A stretch of DNA of 64,000 bases from Artocarpus heterophyllus (taxonomy: Eukaryota > Streptophyta > Magnoliopsida > Rosales > Moraceae). The notes beneath the pieces are model-generated. The model saw only the letters and a list, made by a program, of their open reading frames with translations. It did no database searches and was not told the origin of the DNA. The position numbers and the translations under genes were made by a program. The stretch lies in contig CM046332.1 of NCBI GenBank assembly GCA_025403435.1, positions 722,469 to 786,468 on the forward strand, written 5' to 3'. Shown in pieces: positions 48,572 to 60,030 of this stretch (positions are counted from its first letter, which is position 1; each line of letters opens with the position of its first letter).

Positions 48572-51348
48572 ATGTGTCGACAACAGCGCTTAGCCAGCAA
48601 GCAAAGAGCAGCACGGCAGACAGAAGACATGGAAGATTTATTTAGCGACATCGACGTGCTAAAGATGAGGGTGTCTCTGCTGGGTTGGTATGGCCTCAAC
48701 TGTAGAGACCTTCCTTGGAGAGTGGCTGAGGAGGATGTTGAGCATAGAGCCTACCGAGTGTGGGTCTCTGAAGTCATGCTACAACAAACACGAGTTCAGA
48801 CCGTCATTCACTATTTTAACCGCTGGATGCACAAATGGCCCACTTTACTCCACCTCTCAACAGCTTCTCTCGAGGTCTAATATAGACTCCATACCCACCT
48901 ATTTTTACTAGTAGTGTATTGCTCTTTCTTTTGAAATTTACTGTTTAAATGTGTATCTAATTGTTTGGGAACATTGGTTAGAACCAATTTTTGTTGAAAA
49001 CACCATAGCATGTAAGAGTTTTACATTGTAGCACACTTTTTCTTGACACTAGCACGTGAGAGCTTTACATTGTAGCAACCAATTTTGGTTCTAACTCACA
49101 TTGCAAACACCACATATAACAGCCATTTGTCTAGATCTGAAGTCTTTTGTTCTGCAGGAGGTGAATGAAATGTGGGCAGGTCTGGGCTACTACAGAAGAG
49201 CACGTTATCTTTTAGAGGTGTGTGGTTCAACATATCAATTTCAGCCACTTCTATTTCTTTTCGAACAACCATTTAAACGTGCATAACAGCCATTTTTTAA
49301 TTTACTCTTTCTTTTTGAATTTGTGGCATCTCTGATTTCTTCTTTTCATAGCATCTGTCCTAATTCATGTATTCTTTTATTTATGATTTTAGGGAGCAAA
49401 GATGATTGTTGCAGAGGGAGGTCAGTTTCCCAAAACAATTTCTTCGCTGCGAAAAGTTCCAGGAATTGGAGAGTATACAGCTGGAGCAATTGCCTCAATA
49501 GCATTTAAAGAGGTTAGTATGTTCTGTGATTATTTAAATTTTTAACAAGGAGAATTGCTATTTATCTTTATAAAAGAAAAAAAAATGGTTCAAGGAGCAT
49601 TATTTAAGGGAAAAAAATTATACCAGGCTGTTCCCGTGGTTGACGGAAATGTAGTTCGGGTGATTGCTCGACTCAAGGCTATTTCTGCAAATCCAAAAGA
49701 CTCTCAAACTATCAAGAAATTTTGGTGAGTTTCAATGCATGTGATACAATTCCTCTTCCATTTGATTTTTTCTTCAGTGCCATTGCCATTCTCTTTGACT
49801 GTGGTTCTGTTGATTCTCTATATAGTTTTCTTGCAAATAAAGTTTTCTGGTTCTCATATAAAAGAGAGAGACGAGTTTACTTGTTCTTTTTTATTCTAAA
49901 ACATCAACATATTTCTGACTTAGGGGCGAAGAAAAAGATCATTTGTATTGGTGCTATGACCTGAATTTTTTTCTCTGACTGAGCATTGTTTTTACTTCTC
50001 TCCAACGTCTTACGTGAGCATGAAGACTCCTAGTGCTTTTTGTTAAAATCATGATTACCATCTTTTTACACATATTAATCAGCTCTTGAATTTATTTTTG
50101 ATATATGTGTACTGGTGATGTGGGGTCATAGGGAACTAGCTGCTCAAGTAGTTGATCCTTCAAATCCCGGGGACTTCAATCAGGGTCTCATGGAGCTTGG
50201 TGCAACCATATGCACTCCGTTGAGTCCAACCTGTTCTTTGTGTCCTGTGTCAGATCAGTGTCGCGCCCTTTCAATCTCAAGAAGTGATAGCTCGGTCCTT
50301 GTTACAGATTATCCTATTAAAGGATCTACGATGAAACAACGACACGATTTTTCCGCCGTGTGTGTTCTGGAGATAATTAAAGGTGAAGACAGGTCAGATA
50401 GTGAATTCCTTTTTGTAAAGAGGCCTGATAAAGGTTTGCTCGCTGGTCTTTGGGAATTCCCTTCTGTCTTGTTGGATGGAGAAGCTGACTTGGCTGCTAG
50501 GAGGGAAGCGATTGATCGATATTTGGAAGTCCATTTCCAACTTGACACCAGAAAGGCCTGTAAAGTAATTTTGAGGGAATATGTGGGAGAATTCGTTCAT
50601 GTTTTCACTCATATTCGTCTCAGGATATATGTGGAATTCATGGTGTTACGTCTCACAGGTATAAACTCTCCTTTTCCCTCTTTTTCTGCATGTGATTGTA
50701 TAATGTATTATGTATACATCATCCTGGAAGTACAAGGCGTATAGAAATAGAATCATTATCTTTCCATTTTGCTTTTGGTACTGTTGTTTAACTATATTTT
50801 ACTTATATGTTTGGTGTTCCATTCATTCTGGTTGAAGGTGGTGTGAAAATGAAGGGCATGCTTGGGAAGCAGGGCACAAAAACTTTGCCTTGGAAATGTG
50901 TGGACAGTAATGTCATTTCAAGCATGGGTTTAACATCTAGTGTCAGAAAGGTAAATGACTTGATCCCTTAAACTAAAAACTAAAAGTGTAGAATAATTTT
51001 TCTTCTGTTTGGTTACTTGAATTTGATTGATCACAATGGAAATGAAATCCGTGTAGTTAGTAGTTTCTTGATTGGAAAGTAATCTTTGTTTAACTCTAAT
51101 CATGACATTCGTTCATTTGAGACATCACATTGCCGAGCAATGAGAACATAACGGATTTGGGGTATGTTTTTCTGATAATGCAGTTATTATAAAAGCAATT
51201 CATTAACTTGGTTTGATATGATGCAATGCAGGTGTACGCCATGGTTGAGAAATTTAAGCAGCAAAAGCTTGACTCTAATCCTGCACCATCCAGGAAAAGA
51301 AACAGAGCATCCAATTCGAGCCAAATGAAACTACATCAAAAAGACTAG
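48572..51348 (+). CDS. MYH: Adenine DNA glycosylase (MutY homologue)
   Basis: Seven exons: 48572-48874, 49158-49217, 49393-49512, 49627-49724, 50132-50658, 50838-50950 and 51232-51348, all with GT/AG borders and continuous phase, giving 445 residues. A second ATG at 48629 would give 426. Removes adenine mispaired with 8-oxoguanine in base-excision repair. Catalytic Glu67 is in SEVMLQQT; the helix-hairpin-helix is about 139-152 ([13 protein letters not shown]); the catalytic Asp167 is in VVDGNV. The iron-sulphur cluster cysteines are 221, 228, 231 and 237 with C-x6-C-x2-C-x5-C spacing. The C-terminal NUDIX-like domain, which reads 8-oxoguanine, is about 265-405 ([20 protein letters not shown]). 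The tail is Lys/Arg-rich (SRKRNR), possibly a nuclear signal. All key residues are present. Shorter at the N-terminus than the Arabidopsis protein as I remember it. Confidence 0.93.
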
Positions 51349-52112
51349 AATGCTACTAGCAATAGTAAATCTCACAAGCTCATGGCTTTCACATTATTGG
51401 TACCCTTGCTAATCATTTGTACAAGTGGGTGGGATAGATTAGACAGCCCATATATTCGTGGAGAAATACTAGGTTATTCTTTTTGTCACTCTCTAAGTTA
51501 TTCTATTGCCACCTGTCGTCTCATTTCTTCATAACAAATGAATCTAAAATTTATCCATCTTTTTTTATCATTTATTACAAAGAAAATTTATCCATCTTTT
51601 GTATCATTTATTACAAAGAATACCATTCTTTAAATTATAAAGTGTCATTTTAATTTTATTTTTACTTTTTGTATTTCATCGCAAACTCTTTCTTTCTCTT
51701 TTTTTTTTTGTCAAACTATTTTGTTTTTTTGTTTTAAAGTAAAGAGTAAATTGCTCTGGAGGTTCCCAAATTTTTTAAAATGATGTGATTTGGTCTCCAA
51801 TTTTTTTTATTTAATTGGGTCTAATCTTTTTTAAAAAGTGCAATTTGGTTCTCAACCGTTAATTTTGGACGGAAATGATCGTGTGCTAAGCACATGTGAC
51901 TAAAATGTAAGGGTATTCTAGTAATCTATTTAATAATTCATAGCCCACTTGGGCTATCGATTTCTTTTGTTGAAAAAAAAAAAAACCCTCTCGTCTCCAT
52001 GTTCAACCTCCCCCGCTCGTTTCTTCCTCCACCCACCATCGGCTTCTGGCCACTGCCCATGGCCCACCACCCCTATCCTCCTCGTCTCTCCCTCAAAGCA
52101 CAATGAACGAGA
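51349..52112. other. 3' flank of the MutY homologue and start of a repeat-like region
   Basis: The first 200-300 bp is probably 3' untranslated sequence. From about 51745 the sequence (TAAATTGCTCTGGAGGTTCC, then GGTCTCCAATTTTTTT and GGTTCTCAACCGTTAATTTT) resembles the ends of common plant non-autonomous DNA elements. It is broken by solo LTR H and appears to resume at 54145. Class uncertain. Confidence 0.4.
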
Positions 52113-54144
52113 TGTTAGACGTGTATGTCATAAGGAATAAAAATATAATATATTTTTAGAGACATTTTTATTAATAAAGAATTTGTTTATTATTTATATA
52201 CCAAATTGTGTCCTCTTTATATTCATATTTATTGAATGTATGTTAAGTAAACAAAAGTTTGAAACTGTCGGTCTAAACCTTTAAGAATTTGGCATATGAT
52301 GGACAGATTATGCAGAAGACACGATTCTTAAGGTGACGGTTTAAATCATAAGATCCGCAATCGAGGGAATAAAGTTGGGCATTTTATTTATGCAAAGATT
52401 GTTATGTTGTCTAATCCTTATTAGGAGATGGTTTGTCTTGACCATCGAATGTGGACTCCATGAATAGAAACATTGACACGTTGTCATAGGTGACGATGTG
52501 TTGGATCGAGACATATAGTGAATTGATTTGGATTAATAATTCTGTCTCGGCAAATCGATTCACTTTAGACAATCATTTGTATTATGTCTTAATCCTGAGA
52601 TAAATAGTAGGCCTGTTGTCTTGACTTATGTCTTTTGATGTACCAAAATGTGACATCCATATTTTAATAGTGGTACGCATGCCAGTGCGTTGGAGGCATG
52701 ACTATTGATAGTGTAGACCTGTTATTCATAGATATAGAATCCATAGCTCCTCTTTAGGAGTGGTGATATCCTGTTATATGTATTATCCTGTAATTGAAAA
52801 ACTAAAATGCTCAATCATTTGAATACATAGGTGTAACCAAATGGTAAACCGTCTTTAGATGGTAAGTTTTCTGATGGTGAGATAATGGAACGTAAGATAA
52901 AAATAATCTGGAAGGTAAGACAGAACTTGTTATTAAGCCAATTATGGATAATCCTATAGGGATACGATACATTATGATATGTCATGGAGACTTAGCTATA
53001 TGGCTTCGTAATTCTATATAGTTTGAGAGTGTAGCTCCAAGCTTTTAGTGGAGTAGCGTTAGAGTTTATAATTATGAAATGTATATCTAGGATATTGGAT
53101 TTCATAATTATCGAAAGCTTGAACTATATAGGTCCATTTAGGCCATTTGCTAGCTCACAAAAATCCTGTAATGATATGGCGTGCTTTTTCAATAATTAGT
53201 GACTTATGTCAGATTTATCAGATTGGCTAAAATTCAGAAGAATCAAATAATTCATATCTGTTTATCGGATGAATTAATTTTGTGATAAAATTAATTTAAG
53301 ATAAACTTGTTGAATTTTTGGGATCAGATAATTCTTGTCTGTTTATCAGTTGATTTAATTTTGAATAAATTAAATCAAGATAAACTTGTAAAATTATCAA
53401 GAATTTATTTATTTTCCTATAGATTATCTAAATAAAGTTGTTTTAATTAGATAACTTCTCTATTAGGTTATTTGAATTAAAACTGAGACTTTATTTTATA
53501 GAATCTTGGGTGGAGAATAAAAGATTCGTTGAGATTTTTGTCGCAGGTTCGGCATGCCGATTCTCAGATTCGGCCTGCCGATGGGGCAAGTTCGGCATGC
53601 CGGTTAGACAGATCGACATGCCGACCGCGTAATAAGGATCATGCGTTTTCACGCGGATTTTATCAGATATTGATCGTGAATTGATTTTGATTCAAATTTT
53701 TGAGGCCTTATTTGATAAGGACTGACTCCTGAGCCCAACCTCTATAAAAAGGAGAGTGAGTCTCTTTATTATTTAGATCAGTTGAGAGATTAAGAGTGAG
53801 ACTTTGCCAGTGAGACTCTAGAAACTCCCTGAGAGCTATTGTTCACAAATCACGAAATGTAGCTTTGGGTTCTCTCAATTGGTTGGAAGGAGAATCACCT
53901 AGTGAAGAAGCTGAACAACGTGAGCCCACACTCACTCCGATCGTAGATAAAGAATAGCAAAGAAGGCCAGTTGGTTGAGGTCCTTCTGGAACGTTACTTC
54001 TCTTCATTGATTGTAAGAGCTTTTCGGCACACAAAAGGTTAGTAAGATCTGGTTAATTTATGCATATAGCATGTCAAACTTGTGTTTTGAAAAATACTTT
54101 GATATAAAAATTTTAAAATTCCACTGCGTACTATTTTTCCAACA
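52113..54144 (+). mobile_element. Solo LTR H, TSD CGAGA
   Basis: 2,032 bp, TGTTAGACGTG at the start and TTTTTCCAACA at the end, with a perfect five-base TSD CGAGA at 52108-52112 and 54145-54149. Same family and orientation as A, B and G. No internal region, so it is a solo LTR. It contains the family's GC-rich palindromic block at about 53546-53630 (repeats of TTCGGCATGCCGAT type). Confidence 0.9.
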
Positions 54145-54872
54145 CGAGACACAAATCTAAAAAAACCCTCCATCACCACCGAGGGAGGTCATCACTTTGA
54201 CAAAGGAGATCATGAGGCAGGGTCTAGGCTCGTGGCGTGGGGGTGCTACGAGGAGGTTGTTGGCATGGTCTAGGCTTGGGATGAACGGGATCTCTTTGAG
54301 ACAAATCAAGACGGAGGAGATCGTGACACTTGGGCCTCGTGACACTTGAGTTTCCAGTGGAGGCAAGGTCTGGGCTCGTGACCCTTTGTAGTGGGTCATG
54401 ACGGTCGTCGTCTCACTGTTAGTAGTTTTTCTTTTTTTTTTTGTTTTTCCTCCAATTTTTTTTTGAAGTTTTTGGGTTTCTTGTTTTCTTATGAATTATG
54501 ATGATATAATGCTTGTTATGATTGTTTGCTGTTATTCTTTGTGTTTGTGCCTTTTTCAGTAATTTATTGTTGTAACACCCCTAAGTGAGGGTTAACAGTT
54601 TTTAATAAATAAACTAAAGATCAGAAAATAAAACTAAAACATCAAACTAATTTGCCCGGGACTTAAAAAAACACTCTCAAAATAAAATAAAAACATAAAC
54701 AAATAAATAAACCACAGTTTAATGTAGCACCTTAAATTTTAATAATATAAAACTGTCATCATCATCATTTTAACCTTCAACACAACTTAATACAGGCATA
54801 GAAAGTAACAAACGATGCTTACAATATCATGAAGGACGTTCTTTGATAAATGAAATAATTCCAACGTAATAC
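54145..54872. other. Host DNA between solo LTRs H and F
   Basis: Right part of the sequence interrupted by H (54145 to about 54440, including GC-richer, non-coding DNA), then AT-rich sequence. A TGTAACACCCCTAAG at 54571 looks like the start of another gypsy-type LTR, into which F and G may have inserted. I could not find its other end. Confidence 0.4.
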
Positions 54873-56903
54873 TGTTGGAAACAAAGTGCGCAGCGGAATT
54901 TTTAAGATTTTTTATCAGAGTAATTTCTAAAACACAAGTTTGACATGTTATCTGTATAAATTAAACAGATCTTACTAACCTCAGTGTGCCGAAGAACCTC
55001 CGCAACCTGTGTAGAGAAGTAACGTTCCAGAAGAGCCTCAACCAACTGGTCTTCTTTGCTATTCTCTATCCACAACCGGAGTGAGTGTGGGCTCACACGT
55101 ACAACTCTTCCACCGGTGACTCTCCTTCCAACCAATAGAGAGAACCCAAAGCTAGTGTTCGTGATTTGTGAACAAAAGCTCTCAGGAAGTTTTCAGATGC
55201 TCACTAGAAGAGTATCACTCTTAATCTCTCGACTGATCTCAGTAAATCATGAGACTCACTCCCTTTTTATAGCTATTGGTCCTGGGGTCAGTCCATATCA
55301 GATTAGGTCTCAAAAACTCGAAACAGAATCAAGTTCGGATCAATATCTGATAAGATCCGCATGAAAACACGTAATCTTATCTCCCGCTGATCGGCAGGCC
55401 GAACATTCTGATCGGCAGGCTGAACAGACCAGTTCGGCAGGCCGACCACGTCATTCGGCAGGCCGAACTCCCGAGAAAAAATCTCCGCAAATTTTTTATT
55501 TTTCACCCGAGATTCTAAAGGATAAAGTCTCAGTTTTGATTCAAATAACCCAATAGAGAAGTTATCTGATCAAAACAAACTTTATCAAGATAATCTCTAA
55601 GAAAATAAATCAATTCACAATAATTCTACAAGTTTATCTTGTTCTAATTTGTCCAAAATTAAAACAACCGATAAACAGACAAGAATTATCTGATCGCAAT
55701 AATTCAACAAGTTTATCTTGAACGAATTTCTTACAAAATTAATTCAACCGATAAACAGACATGAATTATTTGATTCTTACAAATTTTAAACCAATCTGAT
55801 AAATCTGACTTAAGTCGCCAATTATTGGAAAAGCACGCCGTGTCGTTACAGGATTTTGTGAGCTAGCAAAGGGGACCAAAAATGGACCTATAAAGTTAAG
55901 ATCATGATAATTATGAAACCCAATATCCTAGATATACATTTCACAATTATCAACTCCAACGCTACTCCACTAAAAGCTTGGAGCTGCACTCTCGAACTTT
56001 ATAGAATTACGAAGCTCGTGTAGCTAAGTCTCCATGACATATCATAGTGTATCGTATCCCCATATGATAATCCATAATCGGCTTAAGGACAAGTTCTGTC
56101 TTACCTTCCCGATTATTTTTATCTTACGTTCCATTGTCTCACCATTAGAAAACTTACCATCCAAAGATAGTATACCATTCGGTTACACCTATGTATCCAA
56201 ATGGTTGAGCGCTCCAGTTTTCAATTACAGGACAATGCATATAAGAGGATATCATTACTCCTAAAGAGGAGCTATGGATTCCATATCTATGAATAACAAG
56301 TCTACGCTATCAAGAGTCATGCCTCCAATGTACGGTATGCATACCACTATTGAGATATGGGTGTCACCCTTTGGCACATCAAAAGACACAAGTTGAAACA
56401 ACGGGCCTACTATTCATCTCAGGATTAAGATACAATACAAATGACTATTTAAAGTGAATCGATTTGCCAAGATAGAATTATTAATCCAAATCAATTCACT
56501 TTATGTCCCGATCCAACACATCGTCACCTATGACAACGTGCCAATGTTTCTATTCACGGAGTCCAACTCCGATGGCCAAGACAAACCATCTCCCAAAAGG
56601 GATATAGACAACATAACAATCTTTACATGAATAAAGCGCCCAACTTTATTCCCTCGATTGCGGATCATATGTTTTAGACCGTCACCTTAAGAATCGTGTC
56701 TTCCGCATAATCAGTCCATCATATGCCCAATTCTTAAGGTTTAGACTGACAGTCTCAGACTACTGTTTGCTTATCATACATTCAACAAATATGAACGTAA
56801 AGAGGACAAGATTTGGTATATATAAAAGAATAAATTCTTTATTGATAAAAATATCTCCAAAAACGTATTACATTTTTACTCCTTAGGGCATGCATGTCTA
56901 ACA
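54873..56903 (-). mobile_element. Solo LTR F (reverse), TSD AATAC
   Basis: 2,031 bp in reverse orientation, beginning TGTTGGAAAC and ending GCATGTCTAACA on the + strand. Perfect TSD AATAC at 54868-54872 and 56904-56908. Very similar to copy G in the parts compared by eye (last 300 bp about 97 %). Short open frames in it are repeated in the other copies but show no domain and shift between copies, so they are not genes. Confidence 0.92.
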
Positions 56904-57476
56904 AATACAGCTACATAACTTCCTCAACTATATTTCTTGTCATATGCCTAATAAAGAATTTATTCTTTTATCAATAATCAGTCCATCATATGCCCAATTC
57001 TTAAGGTTTAGACTGACAGTCTCAGACTACTGTTTGCTTATCATACATTCAACAAATATGAACGTAAAGAGGACAAGATTTGGTATATATAAAAGAATAA
57101 ATTCTTTATTGATAAAAATATCTCCAAAAACGTATTACATTTTTACTCCTTAGGGCATACATGTCTAACAAATACAGCTACATAACTTCCTCAACTATAT
57201 TTCTTGTCATATGCCTAATAAAGAATTTATTCTTTTATCAATAATCAGTCCATCATATGCCCAATTCTTAAGGTTTAGACTGACAGTCTCAGACTACTGT
57301 TTGCTTATCATACATTCAACAAATATGAACGTAAAGAGGACAAGATTTGGTATATATAAAAGAATAAATTCTTTATTGATAAAAATATCTCCAAAAACGT
57401 ATTACATTTTTACTCCTTAGGGCATACATGTCTAACAAATACAGCTACATAACTTCCTCAACTATATTTCTTGTCA
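56708..57476. repeat. 267-bp tandem repeat (2.9 copies) across the edge of solo LTR F
   Basis: Exact period of 267 bp: TCAGTCCATC recurs at 56711, 56978 and 57245. The unit joins the outermost about 196 bp of the LTR to about 70 bp of flanking host DNA (from AATACAGCTACATAAC to TCAATA). Copies look almost identical. The joint holds AATAAAGAATTTATTCTTTT, which is the inverted form of LTR sequence found about 90 bp from the LTR end. Confidence 0.92.
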
Positions 57477-57953
57477 CCACCTCACACACACTATGAGTCT
57501 TGAAAAGATGAAAATATAGAGGAATGAGCTACAACATACTCAGTAGGGAAAACCATTACTCACCTTAAAGTTTTATTCTTTACCACATTAAACCTACATG
57601 GTTAGTTAGTTTTTTTCATTATCCAAATTATGAGATTTATTATGATCACATTCTGTGGATATTATAGTTAATCATTACCAAGTTTCATAAATATACATAT
57701 ATACAATTGTTACAATTCATTATTATTCCTAGGTATCCACATTCAATAGAGTATCACTTAACTCATCGAAACCCAAGTGGGCGCGCTTGACCACCCTCCA
57801 AATATTTCAAGGGTGTTTCGGTGAGGGGACATCAAGCCTTGAGTCCTCACCAAGTCGATTCATGTACAGTGCGTTATGGGACTTTCGACCCAAGGAGCGT
57901 CATCACCTCCCCCTTATTTTACCATTTAGGGTATTCGTACCCAAGGATATAAC
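57477..57953. other. Host DNA between solo LTRs F and G
   Basis: About 480 bp without a gene. GC-richer near 57775-57910 (AAGTGGGCGCGCTTGACC). It resembles LTR sequence and is probably part of the element that begins TGTAACACCCC at 54571, but this is not proven. Confidence 0.4.
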
Positions 57954-60030
57954 TGTTAGACATGTATGCCCTAAGGAGTAAAAATGTAATACGTTTTTGG
58001 AGACATTTTTATCAATAAAGAATTTATTCATTTATATATACCAAATCTTGTCCTCTTTACGTTCATATTTGTTGAATGTATGATAAGCAAACAGTAGTCT
58101 GAGACTGTCAGTCTAAACCTTAAGAATTGGGCATATGATGGACTGATTATGCGGAAGACACGATTCTTAAGGTGACGGTCTAAAACATATGATCCGCAAT
58201 CGAGGGAATAAAGTTGGGCGCTTTATTCATGTAAAGATTGTTATGTTGTCTATATCCTTTTTGGGAGATGGTTTGTCTTGGCCATCGGAGTTGGACTCCG
58301 TGAATAGAAACATTGGCACGTTGTCATAGGTGACGATGTGTTGGATCGGGACATAAAGTGAATTGATTTGGATTAATAATTCTGTCTTGGCAAATCGACT
58401 CACTTTAGACAGTCATTTGTATTGTATCTTAATCCTAAGATGAATAGTAGGCCCGTTGTCTCGACTTGTGTCTTTTGATGTACCAATGGGTGACTCCCAC
58501 ATCTCTATAGTGGTATGCATGCCGGTACGTTGGAGGCATGACTCTTGATAACGTAGACTTGTTATTCATAGATATAGAATCCATAGCTCCTCTTTAGGAG
58601 TAATGATATCCTCTTATATGCATTGTCCTGTAATTGGAAAACTGAAGCGCTCAACCATTTGGATACATAGGTGTAACTGAATGGTATACTATCTTTGGAT
58701 GGTAAGTTTTCTAATGGTGAGACAATGGAACGTAAGATAAAAATAATCGGGAAGGTAAGACAGAACTTGTCCTTAAGCCGATTATGGATTATCATATGGG
58801 GATACGATACACTATGATATGTCATGGAGACTTAGCTACACGAGCTTCGTAATTCTATAAAGTTCGAGAGTGCAGCTCCAAGCTTTTAGTGGAGTAGCGT
58901 TGGAGTTGATAATTGTGAAATGTATATCTGAGATATTGGGTTTCATAATTATCATGAGCTTGAACTTTATAGGTCTATTTTTGGTCCCCTTTGCTAGCTC
59001 ACAAAATCCTGTAACGATACGGCGTGCTTTTCCAATAATTGGTGACTTATGTCGGATTTATCAGATTGGTTTAAAATTTGTAAGAATCAAATAATTCATG
59101 TCTTTTTATCGGTTGAATTAATTTTGTAAGAAATTAGTTCAAGATAAACTTGTTGAATTATTGCGATCAGATAATTCTTGTCTGTTTATCGGTTGTTTTA
59201 ATTTTGGACAAATTAGAACAAGATAAACTTGTAGAATTATTGTGAATTGATTTATTTTCTTAGAGATTATCTTGATAAAGTTTGTTTTGATCAGATAACT
59301 TCTCTATTGGGTTATTTGAATCAAAACTGAGACTTTATCCTTTAGAATCTCGGGTGAAAAATAAAAGATTTGTAGAGATTTTTTCAAGGGAGATCGGCCT
59401 ACTGGATGACGTGATCGGCCTATCGGATGACGTGATCGGCCTACCGGATGACGTGATCGGCCTATCGAACTGGCCTGTTCGGCCTGTCGATTAGAATGTT
59501 CGGCCTGCCGATCAGCAGGAGATAAGATTACGCGTTTTCACGCGGATCTTATCAGATATTGATCCAAACTTGATTCTGTTTTGAGTTTTTGAGACCTAAT
59601 CTGATATGGACTGACCCCAGGACCAATAGGTATAAAAAGAGAGTAAGTCTCATGATTTACTCAAATCAATTTGAGAGATTAAGAGTGATACTCTTCTAGT
59701 GAGCATCTGAAAACTCCCTGAGAGCTTTTGTTCACAAATCACGAACACTAGCTTTGGGTTCTCTCTATTGGTTGAAAGGAGAGTCACCGGTGGAAGAGCT
59801 GTACGTGTGAGCCCACACTCACTCCGGTTGTGGATAGAGAATAGCAAAGAAGACCAGTTGGTTGAGGCTCTTCTGGAACGTTACTTCTCTACACAGGTTG
59901 CGGAGGTTCTTCGGCACACTGAGGTTAGTAAGATCTGTTTAATTTATACATATAACATGTCAAACTTGTGTTTTGGAAATTACTCTGACGAAAAATTTTT
60001 AAAATTCCGCTGCGCACTTTGTTTTCAATA
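57954..60030 (+). mobile_element. Solo LTR G, TSD ATAAC/GTAAC
   Basis: 2,077 bp, TGTTAGACATGTATGCCC to GTTTTCAATA (the end decayed from CAACA). TSD ATAAC at 57949-57953 against GTAAC at 60031-60035, four of five. Closest to copy F, of opposite orientation, about 1.05 kb apart. About 46 bp longer than F, mainly because of a local expansion of a 21-bp unit at about 59393-59465. Confidence 0.87.
59391..59470. repeat. 21-bp minisatellite inside solo LTR G
   Basis: Four imperfect copies of GATCGGCCTACCGGATGACGT. The same place in F, B and H has only single, more varied TTCGGCCTGCCGA-type units, so the array expanded in G or its direct source. Confidence 0.85.

Noticed and set aside
54902..55364. 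Open frames repeated in solo LTRs B, F and G (for example 36864-37181 and 59768-60031)
   Set aside because: They recur only because the LTR copies are homologous. Starts and ends differ between copies, they read through the LTR end region, and no domain is seen.
56944..57420. Two identical 69-codon open frames
   Set aside because: They are products of the 267-bp tandem repeat and lie in LTR sequence; not genes.
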